DNA of 64,000 bases. It comes from Drosophila persimilis. Lineage: Eukaryota > Arthropoda > Insecta > Diptera > Drosophilidae. The notes below the pieces were generated by a model. The model did no database searches, was not told where the DNA came from, and saw only the letters and a program-made list of their open reading frames with translations. Positions within the stretch are counted from its first letter, which is position 1; each line of letters begins with the position of its first letter. Shown here piece after piece: positions 1 through 18,989 of this stretch. The stretch is taken from positions 1,054,001 through 1,118,000 of the forward strand of contig NW_020825329.1 in the NCBI RefSeq assembly GCF_003286085.1. The letters run 5' to 3'. The translations under genes were made by a program, and so were the position numbers.

Positions 1-2819
1 GTCTAGGTGTGCATGTGTGTAATTGAATGGGAATTGAAAATAAATATAATAGGGAGCAGGATGGGTTTTGTTATACAAAAAACACTGTCTAGCTGCCAAT
101 ACATTAAATCATATAGACAATTCTTACCGGTACTGAAATCTGGTCGTTAGTTGAGTTTGCGCGAGTTTTCAATTATGAAGCACGGTTTTGACGGTTTGGG
201 TTATCAATTATCAATTCATCAATGTTTATGAGGTATGTATTACAAGATTCAGACGTCAGGTTATTGTTTGATTATTTAATTTTTGTTAATATTTATTTGT
301 CGATATATTATATGATTTTTATTGTAGTAGATACACAATTATTTTTATTGATTATTCGTTCAATCAAACATTCAGGATTGGATTTTAGCATTTTAAAAGG
401 ACGAAAAATATGAAATGAATATTATCAATTTGTATAATATTTTAAAGTTTTTTTTGCATAGGTTTGAGGAGACTAGTTAATTGTTATGTAGGTTGCCTGT
501 CAGATTTGTAGTATACTCTTTTATACATCCACAAAATAGTTTCAAATGTTAAAAATGCATAGGATACTGCAAGACCACACATAAATATATTTAGATACAT
601 AGTGTGCAATAATAGGGTGTAGAGGACCGGAGTTCAGGACTCCTGAAATACGAGTAAAAACTGGAGTAGGAAGACTACTGTGTATGTACATTTTTACATA
701 CAGCTCTCGTACTTTTAAACTTCGGAACGCTGCTTTATACATCGTACTTTTAATCTCAATATGGAGGGATATAGGAAAGAGTATATTTAGTTTCGGTAGT
801 GCCGAAAACAAATACATTTATTTGTTTATATTTGTTAAGATTGTGGAGCTGTACATTGTGTATATAGTAGAATATGCAAAGTATACAGAGAAATGTTTGT
901 TTTCAATAACTGAAATACTAACATGCATCTATCAAGGAATTTAAATTTAAATTTTCTAAAGGACTAAACAGTAAAGAAATAAAAAATACATACATATGTA
1001 TAACTGAATCATAAATCAAACCTGAATAAAATAATACAAAATCGATTAAAAAGTTGACAAGTTGGATAGAAAGACACATGAAAGTTATCGAAAAATAAAG
1101 TAAAGTACGTAATGCCAAGCAGATATAATCTTTTATGAGTATAACGGATACATTTACTGAAGTCTCAGTTAATGCTAATCCTTCCTAATGGTGTAAGAGT
1201 GTGCTTCAGTGGATTCTGTCACTCTAGTTGAATACGTGTGTGCGTGTATTAATTCTCCAATCACTCAATCTAATCACGTAGTAAATAAAAAATGATTCCT
1301 ATAGAAGGATGCATTTCTTTGCTGGTCAACTTGAGCAAAATAGTGAGTAAATTGAAAGAGTTATGTATGAACAGGCATACATTAATGGTTTATTCTATCT
1401 TCACGCACAGTAGGCAATTTCTTTTGGTTTGATTTTATATTTCGCTATGAAAATGTTCGGGATAATCTGGAATCGTATTGTTTATCAGTTATGGAGATGT
1501 ACAAAATGCTTAATAAATGGCGGCTTAAAAACTACAAAAGGAAATGTGTAGATCCAGACGTGATCCATCAAAATGTACTAAACACAGACAGAAACGAGTC
1601 AGACGTGGATTCAAAGAGAATGGCAGATAGAGAGAAAGAAAAAAGGGGTGGAAGAACAAGAGGGAAAGAGAGCAAGAGAAAGGGCTGTAGATGCAGTGGC
1701 TGGTGATCAAATTTGTCTACTGCAACAATAAGCTATACATAAATCGAACTACAAAGTTTTGGAAAGATTATAGTAGTCAAAAGCAACAAGATTGCACAAC
1801 ACAATTTCCAGGCCTACCCTAATCAATAATTTTACCTCAAATCAATCGAGCGGATACAATTTGAAACTTCATTCGCAGCATACATACATGCATACATATG
1901 TACATATACAGATGCCTGACTGATACGGGTGCATTTGTATCTATTGTGTTAAAGCTTAAGGAAGTAAATCAAAGACTCAATTCTTCGGCATGCCGAATCG
2001 GAAGATCTCCTTTGAACTTACTCCGCTGGACACACATGTATGGACATGCATGTAATTTTTACTTTTCAACAAAATTTCCATGCCTAGTTATCACTTCTTT
2101 TTTTGTATGTATGTATGTATGTATGTATATTTATCCTATTCTGTCTCCTCTGTCTTGGCCGAAAACCCACCATGTGTCTTTGCTGCGCAGTAAGAAATGT
2201 ACCTACTGACAGAACACATGTATGTACATACGAATGAGCACAAAAAATAAGTTAAATAACGAAAATGGCAAATCATAGAACATACAAAATATTGTATACC
2301 AATTATTAACAAAAATAACTTAATTAAAGCCAATTAATCAAAAAATTGATTAATACAAGTCGACTATTTGACTTTTTTTCATTGATTGATCCGTATTATC
2401 TGTTGAATATTCTATATCAAATATAACAGAAAACCGAAAGCAGTCGCCTTGGTATTCGCCATGCGACCACAATGTATGTTTTTTTGGAAAACCAGCCTTA
2501 AAACTAAAGTCAAAGACATATGATGTACGTATTTAATATGTCAGCGTCTAAAAAAATCAAAATAAATAAATTATACCTAGGCATCTGTGTAAAATATGAG
2601 AATGTTATATGAAAAAGGGCACATAAAATACCCATGTAATGTAAATCAATTTAAATATATGTAAATTTAACGAAAAATCCGTGAATGAATTATAAAAAAC
2701 GAAAATTAAATTTATAAATTAAAATATGACTACACAAGTTTATACTCGTTAGTTAATCGAAGAGTAAACTTTAATTTCTCGACATGAACATAAATGGACA
2801 AGCGGAAAGTGATACTTAC
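1..2819. other. Noncoding DNA 3' of the last visible PMCA exon
   Basis: AT-rich sequence, probably a PMCA intron, since the C-terminal exons have not appeared by position 2820. I searched the minus strand for the conserved tail after LQTQ and saw no convincing match. Short ORFs here lack splice context and family signatures. A tetranucleotide run lies near 2105. Confidence 0.6.
2105..2128. repeat. (GTAT)n microsatellite
   Basis: About six uninterrupted GTAT units inside the AT-rich noncoding stretch near the left edge. Confidence 0.9.
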
Positions 2820-10401
<7,582 letters not shown>

Positions 10402-10829
10402 TTGTTATTGTAGAAACTATAAATGAAACTCGATATATTAACATCATTTTAAGACTATTTCCAAATTAAGACTACAAATTAAAGACTGAAAGCTGGAACA
10501 TATAGAGCCGCTCCTAGGTCCGCGGCTTTTCTTTATACCCAGTACTCAGTAAGTAAACATACATATATTTGAGTTTATGATTTATGTAATTTATTCAGAA
10601 TAGTTTTGGTGGTGCGAAAGAGAAAAATGAATTTTTTGGCAAAAACAAAACTTTTAGAAAAATCGGTCGAGCCATTTGCGATATTTGTATATATACAAAT
10701 GTATATTCGATTTTGTCCGTTTCCATTTTTCTTTTCAATTTTTTTTTGTACATTTGTCTTTTTTTTCTTTTCTTACACTAACATCATGCGTTTTATCTCG
10801 ACAGAGCGCGTGGAAGGCGTTGAATAGCC
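10402..10829. other. Upstream flank and probable 5' UTR edge of PMCA
   Basis: On the minus strand an AG at 10418-10417, followed by TTTCTACAATAACAA and the PMCA ATG, could be the acceptor of a 5' UTR exon starting at 10416. Further upstream the DNA is T-rich. A stretch near 10520-10560 (TTTATACCCAGTACT) resembles a decayed DINE-1-like end. No core promoter was identified. Confidence 0.35.
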
Positions 10830-11100
10830 ACTGAAATTTAATTTATTACTTCTGGCTATAAAGATCCCATCTAATCCAGATGTCAATCTGCTAGACATCA
10901 TCATTTTCTAAGATTATGCGTTTTTGGTTTTCGCGTATCATCAAATTTGTAGATGGCACTCCCCCCCTTTGTGAGGGGGAGCCAAATTTGGAAATACACT
11001 TGCAACAGTAGTCAAATTTGGTTGCTCCAGCTCTAATTTTCTCTGGCATCTAGGCTCTCAGCGGGGCGGACGGACGAACAGACAGACATGGCTATATCGA
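10830..11100 (-). mobile_element. Decayed DINE-1-like (Helitron-type) fragment
   Basis: It shares blocks with better copies elsewhere in the window: GGCTATAAA followed by ATCCAGAT, the ATTATGCGTTTTTGGTTTTC block, a short remnant of the TTTGTGGGGG segment, CAAATTTGGTTGCTC, and GGACGGACGAACAGACAGACATGGC followed by a 'TCGACTCG' block. The ends are eroded. Orientation is set by the family's hairpin-CTCG 3' end, as seen in full copies. Confidence 0.75.
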
Positions 11101-11139
11101 CTCGTCTATTACCGGGCACTACGCATTTAAATACATATA

Positions 11140-11767
11140 CACTACTGGCCAAAATAATAAGTACACGCTTATGAGCTTTCTTTTACGTCCTATAAAACTT
11201 TTCTTATAAACATAATTAAAAAATCAAATTTACTTTTAGTTTTCTAACCTACAATAGACTATAAAAATGTTTATCATAAGCATTTTTCATTTCAAATATA
11301 TGTTTTATGACCGATTAAACCTTAAAAACATAAACAAGTGCTGGCCAAAATAATAAGTACACAAATTCTCCAAAGCGAAAAGCTAAAAGCGTATCAAAAT
11401 TTTTCTACTTTTTTCTTATAAGTTATAATCTGTTACTAGTATCCTATATAGCAACACTTATTTTGGATGACTTCGGGCCATTCTTCTTAGCATACTAGCA
11501 ATAAGTTTGCGGCAAGTCTCCACTGGAATCTCACATCACGTTTTTTGCACAAATTCTCCACAATTTTTTTTTTACCAAAATGCCCATCCATCAAAAATTT
11601 AAGCATAGCATTTTATAAAGGTGGTTCCCCACTTTAATTTTTTATTTAAATATTTGGCAAGACTGTAACCATTCCATATATAAACAATTGGCATCCATTT
11701 ACAAAAATTCAAGCTATACCATAACAAACTAGCACGACACCAATATACTAATTTTTGGCCAGTAGTG
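11140..11767. mobile_element. Nonautonomous Tc1/mariner-type element, 628 bp
   Basis: Both ends begin CACTACTGGCCAAAA in inverted orientation and are flanked by TA dinucleotides (11138-11139 and 11768-11769), the target site of Tc1/mariner elements. A 22-bp stretch near the left end, starting CTGGCCAAAATAATAAG (11145-11166), is repeated identically in direct orientation at 11341-11362. That resembles the inner/outer repeat arrangement of IR/DR-type Tc1 elements. No transposase reading frame survives, so this is an internally deleted or decayed copy. Confidence 0.7.
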
Positions 11768-13703
11768 TATGAACTTCATGAAAATGCATGTCACATTACA
11801 GCGACTGCTATAGGAGATTATGTGTGCACATCACATCCTGTGACAATATAAAACAAGCTGCCAGATGTTGCTGACCTCTATATGGAATACGACCCCTCTC
11901 TCCACCCACCTCTCGCTCGCTCCCGCTGGTGATCGTACTCGTTCACACTCTCATTCCCACACCTTGAATGCAAACTACATGCGTATTTCGCCTCTTTTTA
12001 CTTAATATGTAGATATTTAAACGAAAATAAATTGAGTACCGGGTGTCTGAAGAACAACTACCTCGAGTATATGTAACTATCAAATCTTTTTAATAAAGAC
12101 GAATTTTTATTTTTAATCGCTCGTGAAAACAATTTTATGGTGCTGGGTGCAGGTATTTGCATACCACACAGATATTTTTAAGGTACTGAAGTTACCAAAG
12201 TTCTAGCACGAACTATTTCGGAGTCTCATACTCGTATTTTATTTTGTGTAAAGATAGTAAATGACAAAATGACAACTATCTAGAACGAATTGGAACGATC
12301 CGGCTTCGTCTGTTGTGCGATAGCAGAGATATGGTTTTCGTTTATGGTTTAAGATAATGAAGAAGTGTCTCACAATCAGCTGTCTTCCACAATCTAATGA
12401 CGTCAAACAATACCGGTACTAACTAATTCCGAACGGTAAATACCAGACGAATCAGTGATGAGGTATCTGTATCCAAAAATAGAATTTCGTCCGTATGCAT
12501 ATACTAGTTTGTGTATGTATGTATTATTATTAAAGGTAAATAAGTATGTAAACTTGCCATTGCTTGTTCAAGCTAAGGCGGAATAAAATGCTTGCAAACG
12601 CATGCACGTTTGTACGTATGTACATAATAAATATATCTAAGAACTCTACAGCAGTAAGAAAGGTCAGCTTCGGCCCGGACCGATGATTTATGTAGATATG
12701 TACGATTTCAGGTGTAAGTGACGTCTGGCAAACAGATGGCCATTCCGATCTTTTCTTAAATGGAAATTTATTAAAAGAAATATTCCTAAACCGATTATCG
12801 AAGATGTAGAACCTTTTCTCAAATGTACTTCACGGTTGCAAATATTTTCTTTTCAGCGTTGTATGGTTTCGTAAGGGAATAAAGATATACACATGTATGC
12901 GCATATTTGTGAAATGTACATATGCATGTATGTACCGTTTATCCGGCACAGATTTCATGTGCACATATGTCTGTACGTCTTATATATTATAAATGTATGA
13001 ATATATTCTTAAGCGCGTACACACACAAATTATTATGTACATAGAAAATAGTACCACGCCTTGTAACAAAAATATACATATGATGTAGAGTCCCGTAATA
13101 TTGAATGCGTTTTCTTTTGAATTGTGTTTTCTAATCACATGCACATACCAACACACTTAATAAGTTTGCAATTTGGTACAAATTCTTGCACTGAAAAGTG
13201 GCGGCAACGCAAAGGACAACACAACCCAGCGATATGTCATCGACACCTCAGACAGAAACTTACGTCATACGTCATGACGTACATGTAAGCGTACCCTGCG
13301 TATTTGCAGTGGTATTGGCCACATTGGCATTGGAATAGATATATGTATGTATGCATGAATAGATATCCATACATACATATGTACATATGACAAGCCTTCA
13401 AACAGATTACCCTTATACACTCGAATATATTGATTCTGATACTAAAAAAGTAGCTTCAATCTTATAAATGGACTAGTTGGTTTTATGCGTGGGCGTGGAC
13501 AAGGGGAGCCACTTGTTTATACGAATATAGATGATATCATATCACATCACATCAAGTTCCGTTCCTGACCGCATTAAATATCTAAATTCCTTGACACATA
13601 ACGTTTGTACATTTCTATGTTTTTTAATTATTAACATACACAATAAGTTGGGTTTTTTATGTTACACGCCTAAGTAAAAACGCCGCGAAACGGAGTAACT
13701 ATT
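11768..13703. other. Intergenic DNA without recognised gene
   Basis: AT-rich sequence with many short motifs of the TACATATGTA type. A cluster of CGTCA/TGACG half-sites lies at 13262-13281. I see no coding exon, RNA gene or element with clear ends. Confidence 0.5.
13269..13280. promoter_or_regulatory. Palindromic CRE/ATF-like site cluster
   Basis: ACGTCATGACGT is a perfect 12-bp palindrome, preceded by another TACGTCAT unit. This gives three CGTCA-type half-sites within about 20 bp. bZIP proteins of the CREB/ATF families bind such sites. Function is inferred only from the motif. Confidence 0.3.
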
Positions 13704-15740
13704 TAAATTATAGGAGCCGAGTTGCTATTTTCTTTTTTTAGATTGAGCAGGCCGACCCTCAGAAATATACCGAAACATACCGTCTCATTTAAAAAATATA
13801 CCGTAAATATACTGACGAATTCAAGTTATATTTTACATATTCCTCGTTTTTGATCTTCCGTGGAATATTACTAGCTAAATAGAATTTTCAGCCATGCTCA
13901 CATAAGTTTATCCGATTAGTGAATCTATATTCTAATTGTCTGATTTATTTTAAACACTTGCTTTTATTGCATTTTGCGTAAAAAAAGGTTTAAACGAAAT
14001 TGGTCAAACAAAAAAAAAAAAACGAAAGAGGATAGTCGTTCCAATTGCTTAATGTAGAGATTCCGTTTAATAATTCTGTCTAACTAAAACCTTTAGTTTT
14101 GCCCACGTAATTTTAGGCCATTGATGAATCAATTTTCTACTTAATTGGCTAATTGTTAGTCCTTGCTTTTATTGTATTTAGGCTAAAACAAGGTTTAAAC
14201 AATGTACATAGTTCAATAAAAAAACAGTCGCTTGTACACCCTATTTCGTTAATTTCATATGAAGATAAAACGTAATTTATAAAGACCTGTTCTCAAATTG
14301 ATATGTTTTAGACATATTTATGTACATACATATATTATTAGTATCTTGTATATATTTATCTCGATCCTGATACCTACGGAGACTGGGATGACAAACATTT
14401 TCTCAATTCTATATTCTATTCAATTTCCTTAGGGTATGAAAATTAGTGTTGCCGGTAATCATTGTTGTCAACCGGTTATTCACCAATAAATACTCGTAAG
14501 TGATCTTCCGTCGAATATTTCCAGCTATATATGGAACATTTAGCAATGCCCACATAATTTTATACGATTGATGAATCAATTTTCTACTTGATTGGCTTAT
14601 TCTAAATATTCGCTTGTATTGGATTTCTATATAACGTTTCAAATTAAATTTAATAGATTGATGAAATTGACAAAATATTCCATTATTTACCGATATACCG
14701 TAAATATACCGTCGGTTCAATTTTGACCTAAAAAATACCGAAACATATTAAAAATACCGTAAACGGTCACCCTGGAGTCGAGTTGCTAATTTCTTTTTTT
14801 AGATTGAGCATGCCCGATTTTACGATAAAACATGCGTCAATAATTTCAAAATATACCGTAAATATACTGACGAATTATTTTTATTCAAGTTCTATTATAT
14901 TCATCGCTTCTGATATTCGACTATCGGCCCAGAACTCATAATTTTATCCGATCGATAAATCAATTTCCTACAAGACTGGTTAATTTTAAGTTCTCATCTT
15001 TATTGGATTGTTTATAACATATGGTTTAAACACAAAGGGTCAACAACCATTTCCACCAAATTAGTTGTTATTACATGTTCCCTACATACTAACAACACCG
15101 TTGCTACATATTAACTACATTTTTATCTAATTACCAAAAGCGACATCTGAGGGAGAGAAGTGTTCGTTTGAAAAATGTTTGACCGGTTTTTTTTATATAA
15201 GCCCAATGGAAGTGCAGTATGGAAAACCTCCGTTATCCACTTTTGACAAGACTTTTTTTTAAACATTTTTGAAAAAAAATAATTTTAAAGGTGTGTGAGC
15301 TAGACATGGTGTTTAAACTGGCAGCGTCTTACGTTACCCTCAGAAACATACTGAAATATACCTTCTCATTTTCAAAATATACCAAAAAATACTTATGAAG
15401 AAAACATAGCCCAATTAACCCGCCTCTATTTAAACAAGCGAAAATCTTTAGTTAAAACGCGGAAAATATTACTGTTTTTAAACCACGATATTGTTCACCT
15501 GAACTGTGATAAAATTCTTCAAGCTTAATAATATTCGTGCCCGTATATAAATACCCACTGGACGACTATGGGTTATGCGGCTCCTTCTCTGATCGGAATT
15601 TTAATATTCTGTTTGATATCACTAGCTAGATAGGACACACAGCACTGAACACATTATTTCATTCGATAAATTTATCAATTTTCTACAAGATTTGATATTA
15701 AAGGCTTCGTTTTATTGGGTTGTGTCTAAAATAAATAAAA
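13704..15740. repeat. Cluster of diverged direct repeats (unidentified family)
   Basis: A module with AATATACCGTAAATATACTG, then GATCTTCCGTGGAATATT, then CTAGCTA, CACATAA-TTTATCCGAT and a TTGCTTTTATTG block recurs in the same orientation near 13785, 14090 (partial), 14490, 14840 and 15560. A head sequence GTTGCTA-TTTCTTTTTTTAGA occurs at 13714 and again at 14785, about 1.07 kb apart. A related CCTCAGAAA-ATACTG/ATACCG block is at 13756 and 15342. The copies differ strongly, so the cluster is old. I cannot name the family; it has no recognisable protein. Confidence 0.65.
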
Positions 15741-16629
15741 CGTAGGGAACAGATACCGAATCAAACCGAAGAAGAGAACCAATCGGTAGAGCTGCGCGCC
15801 AAAATATTTACGTACATTTTTTAAAAGGAGAATAGAGCACCAATTAATAAATTAATATTTAATATATAGTCCAGTCTGAAAAAAAACCGAAGACGAATAT
15901 GCTCTTCCATGCGAATATGAAAGACTGCAGTACTTTGTTAATCGACACCGCTATTTGTAGAAGCTTTGAACAGACTCTGACAGCTGCTTGTCTAGGTTAT
16001 CATTATCTTATCTCAGTTATTCTGCACTGCACTGCGGCGTTGCGATAAAGTAGCGTAGCACAAACATTTTCATACACTTCCAGATAGTTTATCTTGCACA
16101 TGTAAATAAAGATTCTTACCAGATCAGTACCTATAATATTATTATTATTTCCATATCATGAAACTAATATATATATCTAGCTAATGTGCCCATTAAGCTG
16201 ACGCCCGGTTTTTGATGATTTACAGTGTGGTACTTCTTATTTTTAAGCCGGTGGTGGTTTGTTTTTTAATTTAAGTCTCTTAAAGTCTTAAGTCTCTTGG
16301 GTCCTCCGAATAAGGCGGAGAGAAACTTGGATTAAAACCGTATTCATACCTGATTTTGCGGAAGAACGTTGAGAATTATAAGGCTTATGGTTTTGTCGCA
16401 TCCGGACCGCTTTCTTTAATACTTTTAACATATTTTGTTTCTTTAAAAATAATCACAAACTTTTGTTGGAATACTTTGATTTTTCTGCATTTTTGCGCTG
16501 ACTTAGTATAAAACTCAGATTTCCAGTATATTGTATGGTTAATAGGCTCACACTGAGGATATCCCGGGGGAACAGTGTGATTTTTTAACAGACGTGAAAC
16601 CCCGACTCAAACTGGCGCCATACATATGT
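15741..16629. other. Intergenic DNA, nothing identified
   Basis: No coding exon was recognised. A short inverted pair TCACACTG / CAGTGTGA brackets 16548-16580. The promoter of PMCA or of an upstream Hcf transcript could lie here, but I see no clear TATA or Inr pair. Confidence 0.4.
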
Positions 16630-17560
16630 ATTGGAATCCCTTAGAAATTTCAGCAGCTCTGTTTGGACGGACGAGGAAACGCGGGTTGGGATGTCAACCC
16701 AAACGTCGGTGGAAAGCGTGACTGCTACCACCGGCGGGCACAGGGAGGAGCAATCCAGAGAGCAGAGAGAGTGCTGTCAAAAACACTCCAGCGAGCAAGT
16801 GACAACGCGGGCCCAAGGTGGCCACCCTCCAGCCGAAGGCGAAGGCGAGTAAGCCTAGAGACACTTCATTGTGGCCTTAATTGATCGCAGCGTCGAGAGT
16901 GGGAAGATGACGGCGGTGCAGTGGAAGCTACTTCACGCGCAGCCTGTTGAACCACTCTTCTCGCGAATGATAAGTTTTACATTAAGCTAGTTTACACTTG
17001 AAATATATACGAAAATATCGGAATTGTAGAAATTGTAGTTGTTCCACACCCTGAAGTCTTTTCTTTCCCGCCTACTAGTACGGTCATAGTTCAATGTGCC
17101 CGAAGACTAGAAAAAGGGAAGGGACCAAACTGAGCACCTCAACATATATACGGACGGCTCCAAGATGGACGGAGGAATTGGAGCGGAGCCCAGGCGCATG
17201 TTTGTGCCATCAGGAAAGCAACAGAGGTCGCTCTGCTTGAAGAACGACCACACGATGCGGTCAACCTATTCATCGACAGTCAAGCGGTGATACTGTTAGT
17301 GCGAATACTCCCAGGTCACTGTTTAGCTGCGGCGCACGCTACAAAGGAAATGTGATGAACCTGTCCGGCCCTCTTAGGGGCAAGGAGAAAATAGCTGGGC
17401 GCCCCGCAGCTAGCATAACTGGAAGATGGCTCCAAGATGGCCACAGAAACTACTGGCCAATACCAAAAACACCGCGAGTCTCAAGGACTTATAGATCCCA
17501 TAGGCACTTCCGCGACGGTTCATAGCCCTATCCGGATAACTAAGGGCCTAACCTATATAT
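16630..17560 (+). mobile_element. LINE remnant with RNase H piece (I/LOA-like)
   Basis: Base composition jumps to GC-rich compared with its flanks. Around 17137-17200 the plus strand reads NIYTDGSKMDGGIGAE, the first catalytic block of a LINE RNase H. In a shifted frame it continues AHVCAIRKATEVALLEERP and FIDSQAVILLV up to a stop near 17357. So at least one frameshift lies between the blocks. The 5' part (16631-16884) is open in two overlapping frames and could be an ORF1 piece, but I see no zinc knuckle. The reverse transcriptase is absent, so this is a deleted, dead copy. Confidence 0.65.
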
Positions 17561-18180
17561 ATTTTTATCAAAACAACTAGCATTTTTTATTTATTTATTA
17601 TAACGAATTCCAGATCAATGCGATTATAATAGGGAGACTTAGCGATACGGGACTTGACCGATTTAAGACGGTGTCGATTGAAGACGCGGTGGGGTCGGTT
17701 CAAGACTTTGTCGGATTGAAGATTGAAGAAGTGATTTCTAGATCAAGACTAAAATCAAAGGCAGGCGGCTAAATTTCCCGTGCCCTAATGCAAGCAAGAG
17801 CGCGACAGATTGACAGGGCGATAGATAAGGCGAAAGAAAAAATGACGCGATAGAAAGGCTGGATATTCTGCTGCCTTGAGGGAGCACATGTCATGTGCGT
17901 ATATGGTGATACAGTGGGTACAGTGAAAAAAACGAACCGGATTTACATTATTGCTGCACCACTGGCTGCCATTTATAAATTATTGGGAATATTGTTCTGT
18001 GTAACATCGTCCTTTTTAAGAATTTTTAAATCTCTCTATCGGACTAAAATCAGCTGAGAATATGTTGTTTATCGAACTAATGCAAAATGTAGCAGGTTAC
18101 AATGGTTGTACAACGTCTACACTGCTCGGCATTTTGTACATCGCAGAGTAAAAAGGCGTACTTCAAATTCGCCCTGCTTG
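17561..18180. other. Intergenic DNA, nothing identified
   Basis: It contains GAC/GAAGA-rich short near-repeats (17630-17750) such as TTGAAGACG and TTGAAGATTGAAGAAG. I recognise no gene or element. Confidence 0.4.
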
Positions 18181-18395
18181 TAGGAAATTGATTCATCAAT
18201 CGGATAAAGTTCAGGGTTGAGGTTGCTAGCTAGCTAGTAATATTCAACCGAATATCAAAAACGAGGAATAGGATGGAACTTGAATACAAATAATTCGTCA
18301 GTATATTTTGAAAATAGTGACGTATATTTCGGTATAGTTTTAAGGATATTTCGATATTTTTTAAAATATCGATGTATCAAATATATTGACATCAC
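18181..18395 (-). repeat. Inverted single copy of the 13.7-15.7 kb repeat module, upstream of Hcf
   Basis: Read on the minus strand it has the same block order as the cluster: AATATACTGACGAATTATTT, TTCAAGTTCCAT, ATTCCTCGTTTTTGATATTC, CTAGCTA, TTTATCCGATTGATGAATCA, TTTCCTACAAG. At its Hcf-proximal edge lies TATCGATG (18367-18374), one base off the DRE motif TATCGATA. It may therefore contribute to Hcf promoter activity, which is inference. Confidence 0.6.
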
Positions 18396-18989
18396 TAGTG
18401 CTTCGTTGTATGGTTGTATGGTGTATGTTCGTTCGGCTTTTTTGCACATTTTAAATAGTGAGTTTATTTAGTGAGTTGTATTAAAACAAGTTATGCATTA
18501 TTAGCATCCTTGGAATCAGGAGTTTGGTAAGAGACTGAAAGATATGAAAATTAAGCAAGTGATATGTAAACAGTTCGCACATAAAATATGAACAGGCCAA
18601 GTGCGAAGCGTCCATTCGCAGCATTGCCAGGCGAAAATAAATTGGTGCGCATATAGATGCTTTCAGTGTATATCAAAAATATTTTGGTATTTTTAGTCTG
18701 AGAAAATACCTACAGAAGCAATTAAATTTGTAAGAAAATATGTTTTTTTTTCATTGTGCATCCATGTATATGTACGAGTTTTTCTGCAATAGTCAATGTT
18801 GAAACAAATACCAAATGCTGCCAGACTTCCTAAATTTTTGATAACATTAAACATAATGCATATGTTGAATAAATTTTGATTATTTTTAGGTGAATTCGCG
18901 GTTTTTTATGATAAAGAATGAATCCTTGTTTCGTTTCATTCTACAATTATTAGAATTATATAGTGTAAAGGGTAAGAAAATACCACGAC

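Noticed and set aside
16548-16580. Inverted pair TCACACTG / CAGTGTGA
   Set aside because: Only 8 bp and without further structure. It resembles the fly GGTCACACT promoter motif but is not enough to call an element.
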